NCBI RefSeq assembly: GCF_000759445.1
Contig: NZ_JRMB01000002.1
Location: 1,240,001-1,304,000, forward strand
DNA: 64,000 nt
Source of the DNA: Pseudomonas lutea
GTDB taxonomy: Bacteria > Pseudomonadota > Gammaproteobacteria > Pseudomonadales > Pseudomonadaceae
Reading direction: 5' to 3'
The notes under the pieces are model-generated. The model ran no database searches. It had not been told where the DNA came from and saw only the letters and a program-made list of their open reading frames with translations. Every line of letters begins with the position of its first letter. Within the stretch, counting starts at the first letter, position 1. A program made the translations under genes and the position numbers. Positions 10,820 through 20,824 of this stretch are shown here, one piece after another.

Positions 10820-12723
10820 CAAACCAGCACCTCGGCCAGGTTGCCTTTGGACTCGAGCCAGCTCTTGCGGTCACCCGCTCGCTTCTTGGCCAACAGCATG
10901 TCCATCATTTCCGAGGTGGCGGCGAAGTCGTCGAGGGTCAGTTGCACCAGTCGACGCGTGTTCGGGTCCATGGTGGTCTCTCGCAGCTGTGGCGGGTTCA
11001 TCTCACCCAGTCCCTTGAATCGGGTGACTTGGGGCTTGCCACGTTTTTTCTCGGCCACCAGCCGGTCAAGAATGCCGTCGCGCTCGGCCTCGTCCAGGGC
11101 GTAATAAATGTCTTTGCCCAGGTCGATTCGATACAGCGGCGGCATCGCCACGTAGACGTGGCCGGCATCCACCAGCGGACGGAAGTGCTGAACAAAAAGT
11201 GCGCACAGCAGCGTCGCAATGTGCAAGCCATCGGAGTCAGCGTCGGCCAGAATGCAGATTTTGCCGTAGCGCAACTGGCTCATGTCTGCCGCACCTGGAT
11301 CGACCCCGATGGCCACGGCAATGTTATGCACTTCCTGGCTGGCAAGCACCTCGCCGCCATCGACTTCCCATGTGTTCAGAATTTTCCCGCGCAAGGGCAG
11401 GATGGCCTGAAATTCCTTGTCCCGGGCCTGTTTGGCAGAACCACCCGCCGAGTCACCCTCAACCAGAAACAGTTCCGAGCGCATCGGATCCTGCCCTGCG
11501 CAATCAGCCAGTTTGCCTGGCAGCGCCGGGCCCTGGGTGATGCGTTTGCGCTCAACCTTCTTGCTGGCCTTGAGACGACGACCGGCATTGCTGATCGCTA
11601 GTTCGGCCAGTTGCATGCCCAGTTCAGGGTGGGCGTTAAGCCACAGGCTGAAAGCGTCCTTTACCACGCCCGAGACAAAAGCGGCGGCTTCGCGGGAGGA
11701 CAATCGCTCTTTGGTCTGACCGGAGAACTGCGGCTCCTGCATCTTCATCGACAGGACGAAAGCGATGCGCTCCCAGACGTCTTCGGGCGCCAGCTTCACG
11801 CCGCGCGGCAGCAGATTACGGAACTCGCAGAAATCCCGCATTGCGTCCAGCAGGCCTTGGCGCAGACCATTGACGTGGGTGCCACCCTGCGCGGTCGGGA
11901 TCAGGTTGACGTAGCTTTCCTGCACGCTGTCGCCACCTTCGGGCAGCCACAGCAGTGCCCAGTCGACGGCCTCTTTATTGCCCGCAAACACGCCGCAGAA
12001 CGGCTCGTCCGGAAGGCGCAGAAAGTCTGCCACCGAGTCCTGGAGGTACGAGCGCAGCCCGTCTTCGTAATGCCACTCGACTTTCTCGCCCGTGCCTTTG
12101 TCTTCGAAGCTGACCAGCAGGCCCGGGCAGAGCACGGCCTTGGCCTTGAGCACGTGCTTGAGGCGGCTGACAGAGAACTTGGGGGTATCGAAGTATTTGG
12201 GGTCCGGGGCGAAGTACACGCTGGTGCCGGTATTACGCTTGCCGACGGTGCCGATCACCGCCAGTTCGCTGGCCTTATAGCCGTCAGCGAACGTCATTTC
12301 GTATTCGTTGCCATCGCGCTTGACCCGCACACGGACCTGGGTCGAAAGCGCGTTGACCACGGAGATCCCGACGCCATGAAGGCCGCCTGAGAACTGGTAG
12401 TTTTTGTTGGAAAACTTGCCGCCAGCGTGGAGTTTGGTGAGGATCAACTCGACGCCCGACACGCCCTCTTCCGGATGGATATCCACGGGCATGCCGCGGC
12501 CGTCATCCGCGACTTCAAGGGAATTGTCGGCGTGCAAAATGACCTGCACAGACCGGGCGTGGCCTGCCAGCGCTTCGTCGACACTGTTGTCGATGACTTC
12601 CTGCGCCAGATGGTTGGGCCGTGCGGTGTCGGTGTACATGCCCGGCCGTTTGCGGACCGGGTCGAGGCCCGAGAGGACTTCGATGGCGTCTGCGTTATAA
12701 GAGCTAGCGCTGGGATTGGCCAT
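10819..12723 (-). CDS. parE: DNA topoisomerase IV subunit B
   Basis: ATPase subunit of topoisomerase IV, 634 residues. The GHKL ATPase domain shows EVIDNSVDEALAG (catalytic Glu and Asn), DDGRGMPVDIH and GGLHGVGISVVNAL. A transducer follows, then the TOPRIM domain with LVEGDSAGGSAKQARD and LADADSDGLHI, the metal-binding acidic residues. The C-terminus RFKGLGEMNPPQL is conserved in type IIA B subunits. ATG at 12723. The gene heads a tight minus-strand run: the phytase-like gene, the protease gene and parC follow. yqiA lies about 100 bases upstream, as in E. coli. Confidence 0.97.
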   Translation of the reverse strand: MANPSASSYNADAIEVLSGLDPVRKRPGMYTDTARPNHLAQEVIDNSVDEALAGHARSVQVILHADNSLEVADDGRGMPVDIHPEEGVSGVELILTKLHAGGKFSNKNYQFSGGLHGVGISVVNALSTQVRVRVKRDGNEYEMTFADGYKASELAVIGTVGKRNTGTSVYFAPDPKYFDTPKFSVSRLKHVLKAKAVLCPGLLVSFEDKGTGEKVEWHYEDGLRSYLQDSVADFLRLPDEPFCGVFAGNKEAVDWALLWLPEGGDSVQESYVNLIPTAQGGTHVNGLRQGLLDAMRDFCEFRNLLPRGVKLAPEDVWERIAFVLSMKMQEPQFSGQTKERLSSREAAAFVSGVVKDAFSLWLNAHPELGMQLAELAISNAGRRLKASKKVERKRITQGPALPGKLADCAGQDPMRSELFLVEGDSAGGSAKQARDKEFQAILPLRGKILNTWEVDGGEVLASQEVHNIAVAIGVDPGAADMSQLRYGKICILADADSDGLHIATLLCALFVQHFRPLVDAGHVYVAMPPLYRIDLGKDIYYALDEAERDGILDRLVAEKKRGKPQVTRFKGLGEMNPPQLRETTMDPNTRRLVQLTLDDFAATSEMMDMLLAKKRAGDRKSWLESKGNLAEVLV

Positions 12724-12824
12724 GGGGTCTCGTCATCAAGTCGTTCATGAAATTTCGGAGTAGCACTGTTTGTACAAGTCGGTTCTACATATTTAGTGCA
12801 GCTTTGTTGCAGCCATGGCTCCGG

Positions 12825-13442
12825 TCAGAGCCTGGTCAGATCGACACCCTGGAGCAACGCGGGAGCGAACCCGGCGAAGCTCAACAGCGCCGGCATCTTT
12901 GCAGCGAAGCCCTGAAATCCGTGATCGCCGCCCGCTTCGATGCGCAATGCGCAGGCTCGATAGAAGCTCTGCGCCCGGCGGTAATCCAGTGTCTCGTCGC
13001 CGGTTTGCAGCCACACCTGAATACGTTGCGGATCCTGTGGGGCAGGCACTTCCAGCTCGGCCAACGCCGTCACATGGTCGTGCGTCAGCTCCCAGCTCTC
13101 GCCGGTGTAAAGGTTTTGTTGGGTGCCAAGAAAGCCATCGAAGAGCTGGTGCGGGTTGACCGCGGGGTTGATCAACACGGCCTTGAGGCCATGGCGCTCA
13201 GCCAAGTGCGTGGCATAGTAGCCGCCGAGCGAGCTGCCGACCAGCAGCGGCCGACCGAGCTCCTCAATCGCAGCCTCCAACTGAGCCAGCGCCTGACGCG
13301 GGTGATGATGCAGCTCAGGCACACGCAGGTATTCGCTCAAATCCAAACGGCCCATTAATGCCGTCAGCTGTGTGGCCTTTTGCGACCTGGCTGAGCTGTT
13401 CAGGCCATGAATATAAAGAAGCGTCGACTGATCCTGACTCAC
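12825..13442 (-). CDS. yqiA: YqiA-type esterase (alpha/beta hydrolase)
   Basis: A 205-residue alpha/beta hydrolase. LLYIHGLNSS is the oxyanion-side loop, LLVGSSLGGYYA is the GxSxG nucleophile elbow and GGDHGF carries the catalytic histidine. The start is GTG at 13442 (MSQDQSTLLY), supported by a strong GGGGAGG 7 bases upstream; the frame is open to 13457 but without a ribosome-binding site. It lies in the conserved cpdA-yqiA-parE order also found in E. coli. E. coli YqiA has esterase activity on palmitoyl-CoA and p-nitrophenyl esters; the natural substrate is unknown. Confidence 0.92.
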   Translation of the reverse strand: MSQDQSTLLYIHGLNSSARSQKATQLTALMGRLDLSEYLRVPELHHHPRQALAQLEAAIEELGRPLLVGSSLGGYYATHLAERHGLKAVLINPAVNPHQLFDGFLGTQQNLYTGESWELTHDHVTALAELEVPAPQDPQRIQVWLQTGDETLDYRRAQSFYRACALRIEAGGDHGFQGFAAKMPALLSFAGFAPALLQGVDLTRL

Positions 13443-13584
13443 GCTGTGCCTCCCCAAACGGCTATCGATCCCTCCCGGACGGCTCTTGCTTCGGCAGCCA
13501 TCGGGGCAAAGCCACGCAGTTTACAGGGTCAACTGCACGAAAACTCGCCCGATGATAAATCGCTGACATTTGAGGACGTTTCTT

Positions 13585-14394
13585 TCAATAGCCCGCTCCA
13601 TCGAGGTCAACCTCGAACAGCTCCGGGTCGATCCGTGAAACACCGGTCTCGATCTGCCCGTCATGGTGCAGGCGCAGCCAGCGGTAGCCGGGTGCAGCCG
13701 AGTCGAGGCCAAAATCGACGCTGTTCGGCGCGAACTGAATGCAGGTCGAAGGCGAAGCCATCAGCCGCACGCCATCGCGAAGCTGATCGAATGCTTGGTG
13801 CACGTGGCCCCACAGCACCGCGCGAACCTGGGGAAAGCGCTCCAGTACGGCAAACAGCGCATCAGGATTTCGCAGCCCGATGGGCTCCATCCAAGCCGCC
13901 CCGATGGGCACCGGATGATGATGGAGGCAGACCAGATGATGCCGTTGCGGAGCCTCGCTCAAGGCCTGCGCCAGCAACTGGAGTTGCGTGTCTTCCAGAT
14001 ACCCGGGCACTGACCCGGAGACGGCGGAATCAAGCATCGTGATCCGCCACTGGCCAACGTCGACGACCGGCTCAAGAAAATCGCTGTTTTGCGCAGCAAT
14101 CGACATTTCTCTCAGCTCATCGTGATTCCCGGGGATCCAGCGCTTGGGCGCATCCAGACGATCACTCACGTCGCGAAACGCCTGATACGACTCGACCGTA
14201 CCGTCCTGGGACAAATCCCCCGTTGCCAGCACCAGATCAATCGCAGGTTGCTCGCGCAGTACGAGCTCGACCACAGCGTCCAGACTGGCACGCGTGGGCA
14301 TGCCCAGCAGCGTGCCGTCCGCCTCGGCGAACAGGTGGCTGTCGGTCAGTTGCACGACCAACACGGATGAGGACTGAGAGGATGCGCTCGACAA
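13585..14394 (-). CDS. cpdA: 3',5'-cyclic AMP phosphodiesterase
   Basis: Metallophosphoesterase that hydrolyses cAMP to AMP and so limits CRP/Vfr signalling. The 269 residues contain all family metal-site motifs: LTDSHLF, ATGDLSQDG, PGNHDE, CLHHHPVPIG and LWGHVHQ. The start is a TTG at 14394 (MSSASSQSSS), chosen because AAGGAGA sits 7 bases upstream; an ATG inside that site is out of frame. It is followed after 142 bases by yqiA. Normally yqiB and nudF come directly before it; here a small membrane ORF separates them. Confidence 0.95.
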   Translation of the reverse strand: MSSASSQSSSVLVVQLTDSHLFAEADGTLLGMPTRASLDAVVELVLREQPAIDLVLATGDLSQDGTVESYQAFRDVSDRLDAPKRWIPGNHDELREMSIAAQNSDFLEPVVDVGQWRITMLDSAVSGSVPGYLEDTQLQLLAQALSEAPQRHHLVCLHHHPVPIGAAWMEPIGLRNPDALFAVLERFPQVRAVLWGHVHQAFDQLRDGVRLMASPSTCIQFAPNSVDFGLDSAAPGYRWLRLHHDGQIETGVSRIDPELFEVDLDGAGY

Positions 14395-14506
14395 TGGCCA
14401 TCTCCTTGAGCGGATGTGGCCGGATTATGATGGCTGAACGAGGGCGGATCAAACCAAGAAATGCGCACCCTTTCGCGGTTACGAGGATTACGCTTCGATC
14501 CCGGCT

Positions 14507-14863
14507 CTACGGCCACCGCGATATGAATACCTTATCAGTTAGGTAGCCTGCGACGAGCATACCGACTACAGCACTGCAAACAAGCCAGGGCAGCACTGCC
14601 TCATAGCGCGCATCAGGGAAAACAAACATAAGCGGCATTGGGCCAAACAGTCCCAACAACAAGCCCGCAAAACCGCCGACCGCCCATCCCCATGAAATGT
14701 AGCGCGATGCAAAGGCGCCTGCTCCAAGTCCCAGGGCTGTAAAAAGTGCGCAAACGATCGGCTGCAATGGCTCGCCTTGATATAAAAAAAGTCCCACTAA
14801 TGGCGGCGCCCCGAAGCCGGACAATATCGCGATCAGCACGACCTTTATCCATTTCATCGCCAT
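14507..14863 (-). CDS. Small hypothetical membrane protein
   Basis: About 118 residues with four predicted hydrophobic segments: VVLIAILSGFGAPPLVGLFL, IVCALFTALGLGAGAF, AVGGFAGLLLGLFGPMPLMF and LVCSAVVGMLVAGYL. I recognise no family. The ATG at 14863 (MAMKWIKV) puts the basic start before the first helix; no clear ribosome-binding site is visible and the frame runs open to 14953. The surrounding 14.4-15.0 kb looks more AT-rich than its neighbours and interrupts the conserved nudF-yqiB-cpdA order, so it may be a later insertion. Expression is not proven. Confidence 0.5.
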   Translation of the reverse strand: MAMKWIKVVLIAILSGFGAPPLVGLFLYQGEPLQPIVCALFTALGLGAGAFASRYISWGWAVGGFAGLLLGLFGPMPLMFVFPDARYEAVLPWLVCSAVVGMLVAGYLTDKVFISRWP

Positions 14864-15045
14864 AGCAAATGACTGTTGATTCCAGCGAAGTTCATATCGC
14901 GCTTTCCGAAGAAAACGCGAAACATAGACGTGGGGGATGCTCGATAAAACCAAAAAGTCCAGCCGGTGATAATTTTCAGAAGCTACTTACAGACCTGTCC
15001 TACATAAACCCTGATTAAGTGGAGCAGTCGCCTGTTTGTCAAACC

Positions 15046-15498
15046 TCAGCGCACCGCCTCGAACTCATGCCCGCATGCCAGACAATGGCTCAGCCATTCA
15101 CCCAGAAACACATTGAGCTGAGCCTTTTCATCGGGCTGGTGCATGTCGGCGTTGGGATAGGGGTAAATGCCCTGGAAGCGACGTGCATGTTCGGCGCCGA
15201 TGACTTCGGCCATGCGTGCGTCGTGGTAAACCTGCACTTCGAGCACGGGCACCGGCAGCCATGGCAGGCTGTGTTCCTGCCGAACTTGTAACGTGGTGGT
15301 ATACGGGCAATCGAGGATGACCTCGACCGCCAGGACGCCCAGCATCTGGTCGCCTTGAGTTACGGCGACCTTACGGGAGCGTTGTTGATTGCGCATATCG
15401 GGCAGCAAACGCATCAAGCGCGCGTAGTTGGCCTCACAGGCTGCCTGCAGCCCGGCGAGGTCGACCCGATAGCGCTCGCGCAAAAGATTCACGACCAT
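15046..15498 (-). CDS. yqiB: YqiB-like DUF1249 protein
   Basis: A 150-residue protein of the YqiB/DUF1249 family. Conserved stretches are CEANYARLMRLLPDM, LPVPVLEVQVYHDARMAEV and YPYPNADMHQPDEKAQLN. ATG at 15498; its first codons overlap the end of nudF (stop at 15489), so the two are translationally coupled. The nudF-yqiB pairing is the same in E. coli and P. aeruginosa (recalled). Biochemical role unknown. Confidence 0.9.
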   Translation of the reverse strand: MVVNLLRERYRVDLAGLQAACEANYARLMRLLPDMRNQQRSRKVAVTQGDQMLGVLAVEVILDCPYTTTLQVRQEHSLPWLPVPVLEVQVYHDARMAEVIGAEHARRFQGIYPYPNADMHQPDEKAQLNVFLGEWLSHCLACGHEFEAVR

Positions 15499-16106
15499 AG
15501 CCCCCTTACTTCGGCGCGATTGAGCGCCAGCCACTGCATTGCAATGATAGTTGCGGCGTTCACGATGCGACCGTCCTTGACGGCTTGCATCGCGTCGTCG
15601 AATGACCACACCGAAACCCGGATATCTTCGGCTTCTTCTTCCAGACCGTGCAACCCGCCAGCTCCTTCGCTTTCGCACTTGCCCAGATAGAGGTGCACGA
15701 ACTCGTTGCTGCCACCGGGCGACGGGAAGTACTTGGTTATCGGCCACAGAGCGTTGAAGACCAGTCCAGCTTCCTCTTCTCCCTCACGGTGAGCAACCTG
15801 CTCGGGTTCTTCCTGTTTATCGATCAGCCCGGCGACCATCTCGATCAGCCAAGGGTTGTCATGCTTGCCGATGACGCCGACCCGAAACTGTTCGATAAGC
15901 ACGACTTCGTCACGCTTGGCATCGTAGGGCAGTACGCACACTGCATCATGGCGAACGAACAGCTCGCGCTTTATTTCCGGGCTCATGCCACCGGCGAACA
16001 ACTCGTGGCGCAACTGAAGGCGGTCGAGCTGGTAGAACCCCTTGAAGCAGGTCTCGCGGTGTGTGATTTCGTGCCTGGTCGGTATCGATCTGTTGCTGTC
16101 GGTCAT
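15489..16106 (-). CDS. nudF: ADP-ribose pyrophosphatase (Nudix hydrolase)
   Basis: Hydrolyses ADP-ribose to AMP and ribose-5-phosphate. The 205-residue protein carries a complete Nudix box GX5EX7REUXEEXGU: GLIDKQEEPEQVAH then REGEEEAGL, with E and E/E as metal ligands. Upstream are VVLIEQFRVGVIG and PWLIEMVAG, and downstream FPSPGGSNEF, a signature of the ADP-ribose-specific NudF group. ATG at 16106 (MTDSNRSIPTRHE). It begins the minus-strand run nudF-yqiB-(insert)-cpdA-yqiA-parE and is divergent from the lipoprotein gene at 16328. Confidence 0.95.
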   Translation of the reverse strand: MTDSNRSIPTRHEITHRETCFKGFYQLDRLQLRHELFAGGMSPEIKRELFVRHDAVCVLPYDAKRDEVVLIEQFRVGVIGKHDNPWLIEMVAGLIDKQEEPEQVAHREGEEEAGLVFNALWPITKYFPSPGGSNEFVHLYLGKCESEGAGGLHGLEEEAEDIRVSVWSFDDAMQAVKDGRIVNAATIIAMQWLALNRAEVRGLWS

Positions 16107-16327
16107 ATATTTCTCACTGCTTGAGCGCTGTGTTCCGGCCCATCCTAACGCGCTGTCGTGCGGGATGCAGCCCTTTGAGTTGGCAAAACCGGTCGCCGCA
16201 GTGGACGGCTGGCAGGGAAAGCACTCTAATCCGTCCGATGGCGAACTGATTGCGCCGCCTATAGTCGAAGGACGTTGCCGTCACCTCCCCCGTGACGTCC
16301 CTTTATATGCCGATGCCAAGGATCAAC

Positions 16328-17074
16328 ATGTCTTTTCTGAAGATCATTTCAATGGCCTGCCTGGCCCTGATTTTGGGCGCCTGCCAAAGCTTCTTCCAAC
16401 CTAATCTGCGCAGCCCGCTGACGGTTCAGCGCGACGCTTCGGAACTGATCAAGCCTGGTTGCACCACTGACGATTGCCCACTGGTGAACATCGACACCGT
16501 ACACTTCCCGGACGAGCCGAAACTGGACGGGATCGTCCAGCGCACCTTGCTGCAACTGACGCGCAGCGACAGCGATGGTCCGGTGCCGCCTACATTAAAG
16601 GCTTATCAGGAGCAGTTCCTGAGCCGGGCGCAAGCACGCAACAGCAGCTACTTGCAGGCCAAGGTACGTGAGCAGCATGACGGAATCGTGGTCATTGAGC
16701 TGTCGAGCTATCTGGATTCCGGCAGCGGCCAGGGCAATCCGGGCCGCGCGTTCATCAACTACTCGCGCCAGCAGCAGCGTGTCCTGACACTGGCCGATAT
16801 GCTGGTCCCGGGTCAGGAAGCCGCGTTCTGGGACAAGGCCCGCCTGGCTCATCAGGCCTGGCTGATTAGCAGCAAGCTGGACAAGGACGCCGAGTTCCAG
16901 AACATGTGGGCATTCAAGCAAACTTCAAACGTCGCTCTGACGTACGGTGCAGTGATCCTCAAATACCCGGTCTCGACCATCGCGCCCTACGCCATGGGCC
17001 ACATCGAGCTGAAGATTCCTTATCCGCAGTTGAACGGCATCATCAAGCCTGAGCTGTTCCCCGGCCGGAGCTGA
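16328..17074 (+). CDS. Lipoprotein with DUF3298/RsiV-like domain
   Basis: A 248-residue predicted lipoprotein: MSFLKIISMACLALILGAC gives a signal with a lipobox ending at C19. The C-terminal half (LADMLVPGQEAAFWDKARLAHQAWL, then IAPYAMGHIELKIPYPQLNG) matches the DUF3298/PdaC-RsiV fold found in cell-envelope proteins. ATG 16328 has AAGGA about 7 bases upstream. It corresponds by position to PA4972 of P. aeruginosa (recalled). The last 32 bases overlap the 3' end of cytX on the opposite strand, so the two transcripts are complementary there. Function unknown. Confidence 0.75.
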   Translation: MSFLKIISMACLALILGACQSFFQPNLRSPLTVQRDASELIKPGCTTDDCPLVNIDTVHFPDEPKLDGIVQRTLLQLTRSDSDGPVPPTLKAYQEQFLSRAQARNSSYLQAKVREQHDGIVVIELSSYLDSGSGQGNPGRAFINYSRQQQRVLTLADMLVPGQEAAFWDKARLAHQAWLISSKLDKDAEFQNMWAFKQTSNVALTYGAVILKYPVSTIAPYAMGHIELKIPYPQLNGIIKPELFPGRS

Positions 17075-18332
17075 TCGCTTTATTGAATATGAGCTGCAAC
17101 AAGCCAGCGATGATCAGCGCTGGCAACGTTGCTCCGATATCCGGATAAAGATTCGCCAGCAGGTGGTAGGTGCAAATCCCGCCAATCCATGCCAGGAAAG
17201 TCGTCCAGCGCAAGCCCGTCGTCGCGACGCCCTGTCGGCGGCGGCGCAGGACGAAGTGATCCACCAGCACCACGCCGAACAATGGCGCGAACACCGAGCC
17301 GATCAGTAACAGGAAGTTCTGGTATTGGGCCAGCGGCGCAAAGCAGGCGATCAGTGTGCAGATGATGCCGATGGCCAGCGCCAGGTGTTCGACTTTGGCC
17401 TTGAGAAGAATCCCGCTCGACACTGCAGCGGAGTGAATGTCGGCGAACGCGTTTTCCGATTCATCCAGAAGAATGAGCAGCAGCGGAATGCCCATCCCTG
17501 CGCCCGCCAGCGCCATCAGCAGGGCATTGGCTTCGCCGCTGGGTGCAAAGGCCAGGGTGTAGGCGACGCCGAGGGTCATCAGCCAGAAATTGCCGATGAA
17601 GAAGCCCAGCGCTGTGCCGCCGAAGACTGCGGTGGCGCGCTTGCCGAATCGGGAATAGTCCGCAATCAGCGGCAGCCAGGAAAGCGGCATGGCGATAGCG
17701 ATGTCGAAGCCCACAGCAAACGGCATCGAGCCGTCCCCCGCGCGTGACCACAAGGCCGTCAGATCGGCCTTGCTGACCAGGTTGAATGTCAGCCAGGCGC
17801 ACGCTGCCAGCAACAGCCAGATGCCCCACTTACGCAAAATTTGCCGGACGAAGGCCAACGGACCGCTGACCGCCAGCAACGTCGCCAGCGCACCGAACAC
17901 GACAGTCCAGAGCAGCGGACTGGCCCACAGGCTGCCTTCGGAGAATGCGCCGGCGCCCAACAGGCTGGCGGCGTCGCGCATGACGATGATTTCAAAAGAG
18001 CCCCAGCCCACCAGTTGCAGCAGATTAAGGACCGCCGGCACACCTGCGCCCTTGCTGCCAAGGCTGAGCTTGAGCGCAGCCATCGACGAAAGGCCGGTGT
18101 CACTGCCGATGACGCCGACAGCGGCCAGCAGCAATACGCCGACCAGCGTGCCCAGAACGATCGCCGCCATCGACCCGGACATGCCCAGGCCCGGTGCGAG
18201 CAATGCGCCGGTCTGCAGGACCATGAGGCCGATGCCGAGGGAAAACCACAGAGAAAACAGATCACGCCCACCAAAAACCCGCTTGGCGGCGGGCACGGGG
18301 GCGTCGGGTGAATAGGTGCCGGGTGTGTTCAC
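17043..18332 (-). CDS. cytX: CytX, putative hydroxymethylpyrimidine permease
   Basis: A 429-residue inner-membrane protein with about 12 hydrophobic segments, of the nucleobase:cation symporter-1 family (cytosine/purine permease type). Typical stretches are LFSLWFSLGIGLMVLQTGALL, GWGSFEIIVMRDAA, PLSWLPLIADYSRFG and VLVDHFVLRRRRQG. CytX proteins are linked to thiamine genes and are thought to import the pyrimidine precursor HMP. The position directly after riboswitch-controlled thiC fits this. The start is GTG 18332 (MNTPGTYSP), with GCGAGA upstream; no independent riboswitch precedes it. A 135-base gap full of heptamer repeats separates it from thiC. Confidence 0.88.
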   Translation of the reverse strand: MNTPGTYSPDAPVPAAKRVFGGRDLFSLWFSLGIGLMVLQTGALLAPGLGMSGSMAAIVLGTLVGVLLLAAVGVIGSDTGLSSMAALKLSLGSKGAGVPAVLNLLQLVGWGSFEIIVMRDAASLLGAGAFSEGSLWASPLLWTVVFGALATLLAVSGPLAFVRQILRKWGIWLLLAACAWLTFNLVSKADLTALWSRAGDGSMPFAVGFDIAIAMPLSWLPLIADYSRFGKRATAVFGGTALGFFIGNFWLMTLGVAYTLAFAPSGEANALLMALAGAGMGIPLLLILLDESENAFADIHSAAVSSGILLKAKVEHLALAIGIICTLIACFAPLAQYQNFLLLIGSVFAPLFGVVLVDHFVLRRRRQGVATTGLRWTTFLAWIGGICTYHLLANLYPDIGATLPALIIAGLLQLIFNKAISSGRGTAQA

Positions 18333-18363
18333 TTTTGTGTCTCGCTGAAGAGCCGTTATGAGG

Positions 18364-18467
18364 TGCAAGCTGCAAGCTGCAAGCTGCAAGCTGCAAGCCG
18401 CAAGAGAAGATCAAACGCGGGCCTGCTTTTCCTTGCAGCTTGTGACTTGCCGCTTGCCGCTTGTCGC
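18364..18467. repeat. Heptamer direct repeats with an inverted counterpart
   Basis: Five to six copies of TGCAAGC/CGCAAG run from 18364 to about 18404. From 18432 to the thiC stop codon, complementary copies appear (CTTGCAGCTTG, then CTTGCCG twice and CTTGTCG). The two blocks can pair into a long hairpin in the thiC-cytX gap. There is no T-tract. Confidence 0.85.
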
Positions 18468-20522
<2,055 letters not shown>

Positions 20523-20554
20523 TCAAGAGGACTCGCCGGGAGACGAGAAATCTT

Positions 20555-20637
20555 GTTCCCTACGCAGGCGTTAACCTGATCAGGTTCAACGGGATCCGGA
20601 TTATCCGATCTCAGCCTCATATCAAGGCACCCCGACA
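20555..20637 (-). promoter_or_regulatory. TPP riboswitch (THI element) of thiC
   Basis: On the minus strand the leader reads GGGGTGCC, GGCTGAGA and then GAACCTGATCAGGTTAACG followed by CCTGCGTAGGGAA. These are the canonical THI-box elements of the thiamine pyrophosphate aptamer. It lies about 186 bases upstream of the thiC ATG, so the expression platform is the 20370-20554 stretch. Bound TPP should reduce thiC (and probably cytX) expression. No clear terminator hairpin with a T-tract is visible in the platform, so control may be at translation initiation. Confidence 0.97.
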
Positions 20638-20648
20638 AGAACGGCACC

Positions 20649-20678
20649 AGTCTAGTCGCCGCGCGCGGCAAACGCCAA
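20649..20678 (-). promoter_or_regulatory. Probable promoter of the thiC transcript
   Basis: Reading the minus strand, TTGGCG (20678-20673) and TAGACT (20654-20649) are 18 bases apart. They end just upstream of the first riboswitch helix, which places the transcript start at the aptamer's 5' edge. Sequence prediction only. Confidence 0.45.
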
Positions 20679-20824
20679 GCGGAATTCAAACGTGCGTCAA
20701 ATGTCTGATTTGCCCGATTGTTGTCCCCACCCTCCGGAACTACACTCGCTACGCGGCGCCAAAGGCATCTGGATCAGACGCAACGTCACCGTCTTCATAC
20801 CGCTTGAATTACTAGGGAATGTCT

